A DNA stretch of 64,000 bases from Rhodobacter sp. GTDB taxonomy: Bacteria > Pseudomonadota > Alphaproteobacteria > Rhodobacterales > Rhodobacteraceae. This document shows, in pieces, positions 40,590 to 52,764 of this stretch. The stretch is from the NCBI GenBank assembly GCA_030066215.1, contig JASJCA010000001.1, positions 1 through 64,000 on the forward strand, read 5' to 3'. The translations under genes were made by a program, and so were the position numbers. The notes beneath the pieces were generated by a model that was given only the letters and a program-made list of their open reading frames with translations, ran no database searches and was not told the DNA's origin. The number at the start of each line of letters is the position of its first letter. Position 1 is the first letter of the stretch.

Positions 40590-42851
40590 TCAGCCACATT
40601 TCGAATGGCCGCAATTGAGGCAGGTCATGCAGCCCTCGATCATCCGCATGTCGTAGCTGCCGCAGGCGGTGCAGCTCGGCCCGCGCGGCCCGCCGAGGTT
40701 GACCACCTCGGCCTGCGGGTCGGTCTTCAGCCCCATGCCCTCGCCGTCGATGAAACCGATGGCGATCAGGTGACGCTCGATCACGCCGCCGATCGCGGCC
40801 AGGATCGAGGGGATGTACTTGCCGTTCATCCAGGCCCCCCCGCGGGGGTCGAAGACGGCCTTGAGCTCTTCGACCACGAAGGACACGTCGCCGCCGCGCC
40901 GGAACACCGCCGAGATCATCCGGGTCAGCGCCACGGTCCAGGAAAAATGCTCCATGTTTTTGGAGTTGATGAAGATCTCGAACGGCCGACGATGCCCGCC
41001 CACCATGATGTCGTTGATGGTGATGTAGATCGCGTGCTCGCTGTCGGGCCATTTCAGCTTGTAGGTCTGGCCTTCCAGCGCCTGCGGCCGGTCCAGCGGT
41101 TCCGAGATATAGACAACGTCGGCCCCGGTGTCGGTCTGCGGCGCGGCCTCGCTCGTTTCGCTGATCGCCAGGACCGAGCCGGTAACGTCGTTCGGTCGAT
41201 AGGTAGTGCAGCCTTTGCAACCGGTGTCGTAGGCCGCCATATAGACGTCCTTGAAGGCGTCGAACGAGATGTCGCGCGGGCAGTTGATGGTCTTCGAGAT
41301 CGACGAATCGATCCATTCCTGCGCCGCCGCCTGCATCCGAACGTGTTCGAGCGGCTGCAGGGTCTGGGCGTCGACGAAATGGTCCGGCAGTTCGGTGTCG
41401 CCGAAACGCTCCCGCCAAAGCGCGACGGCATAATCGACGACTTCCTCCTCGGTCTTCGAGCCGTCCTTCTGCAGCACCTTGCGGGTGTAGCCGAAGGCAA
41501 AGACGGGCTCGATCCCGCTGGAGACATTACCGGCGTAGAGGCTGATCGTCCCGGTCGGCGCGATCGAGGTCAGCAGAGCGTTGCGGATGCCATGCGCCTC
41601 GATCGCCGCACGCACGTCGTCGTCCATCTGCGCCAGCGACCCGCTTTGCAGGAACGCCTGGCGGTCGTAGAGCGGGAAGGCGCCCTTTTCGGCGGCAAGA
41701 TGCGCCGAGGCCAGATAGGCGGCGCGGGCGATGCGGTGCAACCAGCGCGAGGTCTGACGCGCCGCCTCCTCCGAGCCATAGCGCAGGCCAACCATCAACA
41801 GCGCGTCGGCGAGCCCGGTGACTCCCAGCCCGATCCGCCGCTTGGCCTGCGCCTCCTGCGCCTGTTCCTCCAGCGGAAACCGCGAGGCGTCGACGACGTT
41901 GTCCATCATCCGCACCGCGGTGGCGACCAGACCGTCGAGCGCGGCGTCTGCGATCCCCGCCCCGTCCTCGAACGGCCGTTCCACCAGTCGTGCGAGGTTG
42001 ATCGAGCCCAACAGGCACGCGCCGTAGGGCGGCAGGGGCTGCTCGCCGCAAGGGTTGGTCGCGGCGATGGTCTCGCAATAGGCGAGATTGTTCAGCGCGT
42101 TGATCCGGTCGATGAAGATCACGCCGGGCTCGGCGTAATCGTAGGTCGCGCGCATGATCTTGTTCCACAAATCCCGCGCCTCGACGGTGTGGTAGACCTT
42201 GCCCTCGAAGATCAGGTCCCACGACCCGTCGGCCTTGACCGCCTCCATGAAGGCGTCGGTGACCAGGACCGAGACGTTGAAATTGCGCAGCCGCGCGGGG
42301 TCGGATTTGGCGGCGATGAAATCCTCGATATCGGGGTGGTCGCAGCGCATGCAGGCCATCATCGCGCCGCGGCGGCTGCCCGCCGACATGATCGTCCGGC
42401 ACATCGCGTCCCAGACGTCCATGAAGCTGAGCGGGCCGGAGGCGTCCGCCGCCACCCCCGAGACCGCCGCGCCCTTGGGCCGGATCGTCGAAAAGTCATA
42501 GCCGATACCGCCGCCCTGCTGCATGGTCAGCGCGGCCTCTTTCAACATGTCGAATATGCCGGCCATCGAATCCGGGATCGTGCCCATCACGAAGCAGTTG
42601 AACAGCGTCACCGACCTGCCCGTTCCGGCGCCCGCGGTGATCCGGCCCGCGGGCAGGAACCGGAAGTCCTCGAGCGCGGCGTAGAACTTGCCTTCCCAGT
42701 CCTCAGGCCGCGTCTCCACCGCCGCCAGCGCCTTGGCGACCCGGCGCCAGGTATCCTCGACGGTGAGGTCGAGCGCGGTGCCGTCGGCCGCCTTCAGCCG
42801 GTACTTCATGTCCCAGATCTGCTCGGCGATCGGTGCGGTGAAGCGGGTCAT
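40590..42851 (-). CDS. nrdJ: Adenosylcobalamin-dependent (class II) ribonucleoside-diphosphate reductase
   Basis: NCFVMGTIPDSM...CGEQPLPPYGACLLGSINLARLVE...APTGTISLYAGNVSSGIEPVFA; C-terminal zinc ribbon CTACGSYDMRMIEGCMTCLNCGHSKCG. Confidence 0.95.
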   Translation of the reverse strand: MTRFTAPIAEQIWDMKYRLKAADGTALDLTVEDTWRRVAKALAAVETRPEDWEGKFYAALEDFRFLPAGRITAGAGTGRSVTLFNCFVMGTIPDSMAGIFDMLKEAALTMQQGGGIGYDFSTIRPKGAAVSGVAADASGPLSFMDVWDAMCRTIMSAGSRRGAMMACMRCDHPDIEDFIAAKSDPARLRNFNVSVLVTDAFMEAVKADGSWDLIFEGKVYHTVEARDLWNKIMRATYDYAEPGVIFIDRINALNNLAYCETIAATNPCGEQPLPPYGACLLGSINLARLVERPFEDGAGIADAALDGLVATAVRMMDNVVDASRFPLEEQAQEAQAKRRIGLGVTGLADALLMVGLRYGSEEAARQTSRWLHRIARAAYLASAHLAAEKGAFPLYDRQAFLQSGSLAQMDDDVRAAIEAHGIRNALLTSIAPTGTISLYAGNVSSGIEPVFAFGYTRKVLQKDGSKTEEEVVDYAVALWRERFGDTELPDHFVDAQTLQPLEHVRMQAAAQEWIDSSISKTINCPRDISFDAFKDVYMAAYDTGCKGCTTYRPNDVTGSVLAISETSEAAPQTDTGADVVYISEPLDRPQALEGQTYKLKWPDSEHAIYITINDIMVGGHRRPFEIFINSKNMEHFSWTVALTRMISAVFRRGGDVSFVVEELKAVFDPRGGAWMNGKYIPSILAAIGGVIERHLIAIGFIDGEGMGLKTDPQAEVVNLGGPRGPSCTACGSYDMRMIEGCMTCLNCGHSKCG

Positions 42852-42892
42852 GGGTGATTCCTTTGTCGCGCGGGGGCTCACAATAGCCGATC

Positions 42893-42901
42893 TGTGGGTA
42901 A
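42893..42901 (-). promoter_or_regulatory. DnaA-box-like 9-mer TTACCCACA (one mismatch)
   Basis: TGTGGGTAA on + strand, 42 bp upstream of nrdJ; 73 bp from the exact box at 42966. Confidence 0.45.
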
Positions 42902-42965
42902 GTCTACAACAGGTTGAAGCCCGCGCTGGATAGGCTACCATATCTGCGTGGCTTGGGGGCGACTC

Positions 42966-42974
42966 TGTGGATAA
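42966..42974 (-). promoter_or_regulatory. Exact DnaA-box 9-mer (TTATCCACA on minus strand)
   Basis: TGTGGATAA on + strand, upstream of nrdJ and overlapping the GTG start of the divergent DUF1489 gene. Confidence 0.55.
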
Positions 42975-43398
42975 GTTCATCAACCTGATCAAGCTGTCCG
43001 TCGGCTCTGAGTCGGTGGAGGGTTTGGCGCGCTGGCAGGCCTCGGCCACGGCCAAGGGGCCGGACGGCCTGCCACGGCACGTCACCCGGATGTGGCCCAA
43101 GCGTGAGGCGGACATCCTCAACGGCGGCAGCATCTATTGGGTGATCAAGGGCGTCACATTGTGCCGGCAGCGAATCCTGCGTCTCGACGAGGTCACCGGC
43201 GGCGACGGCATCCGCCGCTGCGCCATCGTGCTGGACCCCACGCTCGTGCGCGTCGCCGCCGCCCCGAAGCGCCCGTTCCAGGGCTGGCGTTACCTCGACC
43301 CCGCCGGCGCCCCGCCCGACCTGCGCGGCCGCGCGTCGGGCGAGCCCGACCTGCCGCCCAAGCTGAGCGCCGCCCTGGCCGAGATCGGCGTACTTTAG
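42967..43398 (+). CDS. DUF1489-like protein
   Basis: MDKFINLIKLSVGSESVEGLARWQ...HVTRMWPKREADILNGGSIYWVIKGVTLCRQRILRLDEV...AAPKRPFQGWRYLDP; GTG start. Confidence 0.85.
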   Translation: MDKFINLIKLSVGSESVEGLARWQASATAKGPDGLPRHVTRMWPKREADILNGGSIYWVIKGVTLCRQRILRLDEVTGGDGIRRCAIVLDPTLVRVAAAPKRPFQGWRYLDPAGAPPDLRGRASGEPDLPPKLSAALAEIGVL

Positions 43399-43450
43399 GC
43401 GCAGCGTAAGGCGTCAAATACCGACGCAATCTCAAACCGTGCTGGCGAAG

Positions 43451-43622
43451 AGCCGGGCCCATCGCCGACCCGCGGGGTGGCGAACCGACGCTTGTTCGGC
43501 CGCGCTTTATGGTGGTCGAGTCCGTAGGGCCTCGCGCGCTGCGCCGGTGTCGACAAATCGCCACCCCTCCGGGGCGGGTCGGCGATGGGCACGGCGGGGC
43601 TGCGCCCCTTGAGTCCGTGCCC
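43451..43622 (+). repeat. Dispersed structured repeat, copy D
   Basis: AGCCGGGCCCATCGCCGACCCGCGGGGTGGCGAACCGACGCTTGTTCGG...TCGCCACCCCTCCGGGGCGGGTCGGCGATGGGCACGGCGGGGCTGCGCCCCTTGAGTCCGTGCCC. Confidence 0.93.
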
Positions 43623-43641
43623 GGGTGTTGCGCAGCCTTCG

Positions 43642-44331
43642 CTACAGCCCCAGCCGTTCCAACAACGCCCCGAGCGCGGCTTTCGCGCCGGCATCCCATG
43701 CGGCGTGGCGGGCGCGGAACAGGGTGGCCTGGCTGCGGTGCACGATGCCGTCGGCCAGCACCTTCAGGTGGTTGGCCCGCAGTGTCTCGCCCGTCGTTGT
43801 GATGTCGGCGATCGCCTCGGCGGTAAGGTTCTTCACCGTGCCCTCGGTGGCGCCCTGGCTGTCGACCAGTAGGTAATCGGCCACCCCGTGGTGTTTCAGA
43901 AACTCGCGCACCAGCCGGTGGTACTTCGTCGCGATCCGCAGGCGCGCGCCATGCGCCGCCCGGAACGCCGCCGCGGCCGCGTCGAGATCGTCCAGCAGGT
44001 CCACGTCGACCCAGGCCTTCGGCACCGCAATCACCAGGTCCGCCTGGCCGAAGCCCAGCTGCGCCAGTTCCTCGACCCGATCCTCCCAATGCGCCAGCCG
44101 CTCGCGCACCATGTCCGACCCGGTGACGCCCAGGTGGATCCGCCCCGCCTCCAGCTCGCGCGGAATCTCGCCGGCCGACAGCAGCACCAGCTCGATCCCG
44201 TCGACGCCCGCGACCGCGCCGGCATATTCCCGGTCCGCGCCAGTAAGCGTCAGCCCGACGCCGCGCGCGCCGAACCAGTCGAAGGTCTTCTGCATCAGCC
44301 GCCCCTTGGACGGCACGCCGAGCTTGATCAT
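43642..44331 (-). CDS. hisG: ATP phosphoribosyltransferase, short form
   Basis: LGVPSKGRLMQKTFDWF...LGVTGSDMVRE...LVDSQGATEGTVKNLTAEAIADITTTGETLRANHLKVL. Confidence 0.93.
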   Translation of the reverse strand: MIKLGVPSKGRLMQKTFDWFGARGVGLTLTGADREYAGAVAGVDGIELVLLSAGEIPRELEAGRIHLGVTGSDMVRERLAHWEDRVEELAQLGFGQADLVIAVPKAWVDVDLLDDLDAAAAAFRAAHGARLRIATKYHRLVREFLKHHGVADYLLVDSQGATEGTVKNLTAEAIADITTTGETLRANHLKVLADGIVHRSQATLFRARHAAWDAGAKAALGALLERLGL

Positions 44332-45425
44332 GCCGCCAGCTCCAACGTCAGCGCGGGCCGGATCACGCCGCCCACCGCCGGCACCGCCGCCGGCCCGCCA
44401 AGCGCCCGGGTCAGCGCGTCATAACGCCCGCCGGTCGCGACCGGCGGCAGGTCGGGCCGGGTCTCGGCATAGAACCCGAAGACGAAGCCGTCGTAATATT
44501 CCATCTGGGTGCGGCCATAGCTGCCCTCGAAATCGAGCGCCGCGACGTCGACGCCGCGCGCCGCCAGCGCCTCGAGCCGGGCGGCCAGCCGGTCCACCGC
44601 GTCTGATACCGACGGCAGGTCCACCGCCACGTCGCGCAGCCGCGCCAGCGCTGCGGGGGCCTTGTCGCGCAGGCCGAGGATTTCGTCGAGCAGCTCCACC
44701 TCGCCGGCCGAGACCGGCGGCTCCGCGGCATCGGCCACCAGCGCGTCGACCCGGGCGGCGATCTCGTCCCGGCTGCGCCGCCCGATCATAGGCCCGGCCG
44801 CGGCCGCCACGTCCTCGCCCGCCGCGACGCGTGCCAGCAGCGCCGCGCGGGTCGGCGGCACCGGGCTGCGCCCGCCGAAGCGGTCCAGCAATGCCCGAAA
44901 CCGGCGCGGCCGCCAGATGTGCCGCGACAAGGCCGCCTTGCGCCGGTCGGTGGTCGACAGACCCTGAACGGCGGCCATCAGCACGCCGATATCGCCGGTC
45001 GCGGCGCGCAGGCCGAGCGGCGCCAGCACCTCGGCAAAAAGCGCGAACACCGCCGCGTCCGAGGCCGCCGGATCGGCCGCATCGAAGATCTCGAAGCCCA
45101 CCTGGTCGTATTCCGAGGGCCGCTCGACCCCCTGTTCCTGCACCCGGAACACCTTGCCGGCATAGACGTAGCGCGCCGCCGCCGCGCCGCCTGCGATGTG
45201 CAGCTGCACCACCGGCACGGTGAAATCGGGGCGCAGCATCAGCTCGCCCGCCAGCGGGTCGCGGGTGACGTAGGCGCGGGCGCGGATGTCCTCGCCGTAA
45301 AGGTCGAGAAGCGTCTCGGCCGGCTGCAGCACGGGCGGGTCCACCAGCGCGGCGCCCTCGGCCATGAACCGGACCACCAGCCGCGCCTGTTCGGCGTCGC
45401 GCGCGCGGCCGGCCGGGGTGCTCAT
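44328..45425 (-). CDS. hisZ: ATP phosphoribosyltransferase regulatory subunit
   Basis: HisRS-like; [48 protein letters not shown]...[12 protein letters not shown]...TGGRYDAL; adjacent to hisG and hisS. Confidence 0.92.
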   Translation of the reverse strand: MSTPAGRARDAEQARLVVRFMAEGAALVDPPVLQPAETLLDLYGEDIRARAYVTRDPLAGELMLRPDFTVPVVQLHIAGGAAAARYVYAGKVFRVQEQGVERPSEYDQVGFEIFDAADPAASDAAVFALFAEVLAPLGLRAATGDIGVLMAAVQGLSTTDRRKAALSRHIWRPRRFRALLDRFGGRSPVPPTRAALLARVAAGEDVAAAAGPMIGRRSRDEIAARVDALVADAAEPPVSAGEVELLDEILGLRDKAPAALARLRDVAVDLPSVSDAVDRLAARLEALAARGVDVAALDFEGSYGRTQMEYYDGFVFGFYAETRPDLPPVATGGRYDALTRALGGPAAVPAVGGVIRPALTLELAA

Positions 45426-46993
45426 CCGGCGGTCCGGTCGAGGAACGCCGCGACGAAATCGCCCAGATCCGCCCGCGGCACCTCTTGCTGGGCGGGCTGT
45501 TCCTTCCATTCCTCGTTCGAGGCGATCTCGGCCGCCAGCCGTTTGCCGAGGCCGAGATCCTTGACCAGAACCACGCCGCGGTTGTTTTCGTCGGAACCTT
45601 CGATGATCGCCAGCGGGCAGGCGCGCCGGTCGGCGTATTTGAGCTGGTTGCCGAAGTTCTTGGGGTTGCCCAGGTAGACCTCGGCACGGATGTCGCGGTC
45701 GCGCAGCTCGGCGGCCATCGCCTGATAATCGGCCATCCGGTCGCGGTCCATAACAGTGATCAGCACCGGGCCCTGCGCCTGCGCCTCGGTCCGTCCCTTG
45801 GCGTGCAGCGCGGCGAGCAGCCGGTCGACGCCGATCGAGATGCCGGTTGCCGGGACCTCCTGGCCGGTGAAGCGCTTGACCAGATCGTCATACCGTCCGC
45901 CGCCGGCAACGCTGCCGAACTGCCGCGGGCGGCCCTTTTCGTCGGTGATCTCGAAGGTCAGCTCGGCCTCGAAGACCGGGCCGGTGTAGTAGCCGAGACC
46001 GCGGACGACGGAAGGGTCAATGACGATGCGGTCGGGGCCGTAGCCTTGGGCGGCCAACAGATCCGCGATCTGATCGAGTTCGTCCACTCCCTCCACACCG
46101 ACCGCAGAGCCGCCGACGACACGTCGCAATTCCTCCAGAACATTGCGATTGATCGCCTCGCTCAGCTCCGGCGTCCGGTGCCGCGCATAGACTTCTCCAC
46201 GCTTGCCGTCCATGCGCTGAACTCCGTGTGCCGCCATGTCCGCGTGCCGTTTTCCAGATGTCAGAAACGCGATGATCGGGGCGGCCTGAGCCTCCGTCAG
46301 TCCGACGCCGTCGATATAGGCGCCCGAAGCGTCCAGACGCCCCTTGCCCAAAAGCTCGCGGACGCCCGTTTCTCCGACCTTGTCGTACTTGTCGATGGTG
46401 CGCAGGACGTCCGCTTTCTGGGTTTCGTCCGTGAGGTGCAGTTGCTCGAGAACACCGTTCAGGACCTTCCGGTTGTTGATCCGCACGATGTAGTCGCCGC
46501 GGGGGATGCCGACCGCCTCCAGGGTATCGGCGAGCATGGCGCAGATTTCGGCATCGGCGGCGACCGAGGCCGTGCCGACGGTGTCGGCGTCGCATTGGTA
46601 GAACTGGCGGAACCGGCCCGGGCCCGGCTTTTCGTTGCGCCAGACCGGGCCCATGGCGTAGCGGCGGTAGGGCGTCGGCAGGTCGTTTCGGTGCTGCGCG
46701 TAAACCCGGGCCAGGGGCGCGGTGAGGTCGTAGCGCAGCGCCATCCAGGCCTCGTCGTCTTCCTGCCAGGCGAAGACGCCGGCATGTGGCCGGTCCACGT
46801 CGGGCAGATATTTGCCAAGCGCTTCAAGGGTTTCCACGGCCGACGACTCCAGCGCATCGAAGCCATAGCGACGGTAGACCTCGGCGATCTTGGCCAGCAT
46901 CGCGTCACGCTCGGCCACTTCCGCGCCGAAATAGTCGCGGAAGCCTTTCGGCGTCTCCGCCTTGGGGCGCGGCGCTTTCTTGGGCTTGGCCAT
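45422..46993 (-). CDS. hisS: Histidyl-tRNA synthetase
   Basis: [35 protein letters not shown]...[26 protein letters not shown]...[17 protein letters not shown]. Confidence 0.95.
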   Translation of the reverse strand: MAKPKKAPRPKAETPKGFRDYFGAEVAERDAMLAKIAEVYRRYGFDALESSAVETLEALGKYLPDVDRPHAGVFAWQEDDEAWMALRYDLTAPLARVYAQHRNDLPTPYRRYAMGPVWRNEKPGPGRFRQFYQCDADTVGTASVAADAEICAMLADTLEAVGIPRGDYIVRINNRKVLNGVLEQLHLTDETQKADVLRTIDKYDKVGETGVRELLGKGRLDASGAYIDGVGLTEAQAAPIIAFLTSGKRHADMAAHGVQRMDGKRGEVYARHRTPELSEAINRNVLEELRRVVGGSAVGVEGVDELDQIADLLAAQGYGPDRIVIDPSVVRGLGYYTGPVFEAELTFEITDEKGRPRQFGSVAGGGRYDDLVKRFTGQEVPATGISIGVDRLLAALHAKGRTEAQAQGPVLITVMDRDRMADYQAMAAELRDRDIRAEVYLGNPKNFGNQLKYADRRACPLAIIEGSDENNRGVVLVKDLGLGKRLAAEIASNEEWKEQPAQQEVPRADLGDFVAAFLDRTAG

Positions 46994-47062
46994 GGGGTGA
47001 GTTCCGCCTGGATCCGGTTTGCGGCGCGGTCTAGCGGATGGGTGCAAGAGGGGCAAGGATGC

Positions 47063-47115
47063 GGCGAAATTGGCCTGTCTGCAGAACGTCTGTAAAACGT
47101 CGGTATCACGTCGGT
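47063..47115 (-). promoter_or_regulatory. Four-unit 11-bp-phased motif array, copy 2 (hisS/slyX divergent region)
   Basis: On minus strand: ACCGACGTGAT ACCGACGTTTT ACAGACGTTCT GCAGACAGGCC AATTTCGCC. Confidence 0.75.
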
Positions 47116-47130
47116 GCAAAAGGCAAAGCG

Positions 47131-47337
47131 ATGCAGGACCACAGCCAAAGCCTGGAAGAACAGATCGCGCATCTGCAGCGGCTGACCGATGACCTGTCGG
47201 ACGTGGTCGCCCGGCAGGAGGCCGAGATCGCCGCGCTGTCCCGCCGGGTCGAGATGCTGCTGCAACGCGAGGCCGAGCGCGAGGCCGACGCCTCCGGCGC
47301 CCTGCCCCTCGCCGACCGCCAGCCGCCGCATTACTAA
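47131..47337 (+). CDS. slyX: SlyX-like protein
   Basis: 68 aa; [40 protein letters not shown]...PPHY. Confidence 0.85.
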   Translation: MQDHSQSLEEQIAHLQRLTDDLSDVVARQEAEIAALSRRVEMLLQREAEREADASGALPLADRQPPHY

Positions 47338-47400
47338 GGCGCGGACGGCCGCGGGCGGAGGCTTTCGTGGACTGGAAGGGGCGTAGACAACGTCGAGATG

Positions 47401-47568
47401 AGCCGCGCCATCGCCGACCCGCGGGGTGGCGAGCCGACGTTTGTTCGGCAGCTCTTTATGGCTGTCGAGTCCGTGGGGCCTCAAGCGGTGCGCGAGCATG
47501 AAGCAATCGCCACCCCTCCGGGGCGGGTCGGCGATGGCGCGGCGGGGCTACGCGCCTTGATCCCGCGC
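47401..47568 (+). repeat. Dispersed structured repeat, copy E
   Basis: AGCCGCGCCATCGCCGACCCGCGGGGTGGCGAGCCGACGTTTGTTCGG...TCGCCACCCCTCCGGGGCGGGTCGGCGATGGCGCGGCGGGGCTACGCGCCTTGATCCCGCGC. Confidence 0.93.
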
Positions 47569-47626
47569 TTGGGGCGGTGCCTTGGCGTCACCTGCAAGCC
47601 CAACCCGGTCGCCCGCAGGACTCACC

Positions 47627-48784
47627 CTACCGACCTTGAGTCTGATGCGCGACCAGTTGGCCTTTGTGCAGGAACAGTTCCATCCATTCGCCCGTCGTGC
47701 CGAAGCTGCGGTAGACGCTGACGAAAGCCGCTTCGCGTTCGAGCCGGTCGATCTTGTCTTGTGGGCAGAACTCGCCGCGGCGCACGCGGCAGACCCGCGA
47801 CTTGACCTTTTCATAGGCGATGTCGGTACCTGAATACGGGCTTGTGTTCAATGGGTTGTACCGCGTCGCCTCGTGCACCGCCGCGGATCCGAAAAGCGCG
47901 AGCGAAGCGGTGAATTGCCGAGCACAGCCATCCTTGAAGCCGGTGATGAATTGCGCGCGCGGCGCAAGGCTGGAGGGTTCCGAGTCGTAGAGCCGGTATT
48001 GTCCCACGCCTGGCGAGCGTGCGACTTCGACGCCCATCTGGCGCTTGGAGACGCCACAGGCCTCGAAGACGGCACCGAAGGGCGGCGGTCCGCCGACAGC
48101 CGCGGTGGCGGGCTGATCCGCGGACTCGCGCCGGGAACGACCGAACAACCAGCCGCGCCGTTCTGGCGGCGCATTCGCGGCCGCGGCGGGGTCCGCCAGC
48201 ATCGCGAGCTCGATCTCTGTCTCGCCCGCTGGTTCCGCCTCATCGGCGGGGGCTGTGGCCAGAATGACCTCGGACTCGGGAGCGTCGGCGGGCGCCTCGA
48301 CCTCGCCCGGGACACGCTTGAACAGGAAGCCGAAGGGGCGGGGCCGGGTCGAAGGTTGCGGCCAGGCGGCGGGCTCGGGTTGCGGCGGCAGCTCGCCGAC
48401 CAGGTAATCAGGCACCGGCGGCGGATCGGGTGGTGGCAGCGACGCGACCGGCTCTGATTCCGACTGGGGCGGCGGGGCGCGGCGCAGCAGGGCCAAGAGA
48501 CCCCTGCGCGGCGGCTCAGCGGGCGGGTCGATCAGGACCGGCTCGGCCGAAGGGGCCTCGGCGGGCGGCGGCGCGTCAACGTTTTCGACCGGCACGAACT
48601 CGGGGTCAACGGAGATGTCGCGGTCGGGCGCACCGGCGCAGGCGGCCAGAAGCCCCATCACAGCCAACGCGCCCAATTGTCTCGCCACAATCGGAGCCGC
48701 GAGCCGGGCCTGGATGGTCAATATCTCCCCCACGGGTTCGGGATATAGCCGGGGCTGTGGATAACGCAAGCGGGGTGCCGTCAC
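47627..48784 (-). CDS. Putative Pro-rich lipoprotein of unknown function (start uncertain, probably downstream of 48784)
   Basis: Lipobox-like LAVMGLLAACAGAP, Pro/Glu-rich middle, Cys-containing C-terminal domain (FEACGVSKRQMGVEVARSPG...FITGFKDGCARQFTASLALFGSAAVHEATRYN). Confidence 0.7.
   Translation of the reverse strand: MTAPRLRYPQPRLYPEPVGEILTIQARLAAPIVARQLGALAVMGLLAACAGAPDRDISVDPEFVPVENVDAPPPAEAPSAEPVLIDPPAEPPRRGLLALLRRAPPPQSESEPVASLPPPDPPPVPDYLVGELPPQPEPAAWPQPSTRPRPFGFLFKRVPGEVEAPADAPESEVILATAPADEAEPAGETEIELAMLADPAAAANAPPERRGWLFGRSRRESADQPATAAVGGPPPFGAVFEACGVSKRQMGVEVARSPGVGQYRLYDSEPSSLAPRAQFITGFKDGCARQFTASLALFGSAAVHEATRYNPLNTSPYSGTDIAYEKVKSRVCRVRRGEFCPQDKIDRLEREAAFVSVYRSFGTTGEWMELFLHKGQLVAHQTQGR
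48756..48764 (-). promoter_or_regulatory. Exact DnaA-box 9-mer (TTATCCACA on minus strand)
   Basis: TGTGGATAA on + strand; lies between dnaE and the likely true start of the lipoprotein gene. Confidence 0.5.
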
Positions 48785-48815
48785 GGACCGTTTCTTGGCG
48801 GGGAAACGCCTTGTT

Positions 48816-52265
<3,450 letters not shown>

Positions 52266-52764
52266 GTCGGCAGGCTAGCGCAGGCCTTGCCTAAGGGGAA
52301 TCCGGAAAACACAGGCCCAAGTCCGGCCACCCGCGCCACCCTGCCGGAGACTTGTTCACGCAACTTACGACTGGCTGGATTTCGACGGGTCAAACGCAAT
52401 GACGACCCGCGACAACTGCAGGGCGCGCCGTTCTGCTGACGCGTCCTGCGCTGGTTTTGTACTTCCGGACCGCCGCCTCTTTTCGAAGTCACAATGCCGG
52501 TGACGGTCTCTTTGCTACTTTGGATCGGTTCGCTGGAGGACTCTGCGCCTGTGCAACCCTCTGTCCGCATCTGCGGAGAATCGGCCCCGCGGTGCGTCAA
52601 ATGCTGCGCGACCAGTTTGCGCGGCTGAATGTCAGGGTCACTCAGGCGCGAAACGAGCGCCAGGCGATGGAGCCAGTGACGGTGCTGGATCAGGTGCGGC
52701 CCAAATACTTGGCCGAACGCGCGCCTGCCGCGGGGGTGCAGAGCGGCAAGGCGTGGCCCATGCG

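Noticed and set aside
42852-42966. Cobalamin riboswitch upstream of nrdJ
   Set aside because: The 115-bp gap shows no recognisable B12-box-like GCCACTG motif and is too short for the full element.
43509-43540. tRNA-like T-arm in the dispersed repeat (GGTCGAGTCC)
   Set aside because: No acceptor/anticodon cloverleaf can be drawn around it; resemblance limited to about 10 nt.
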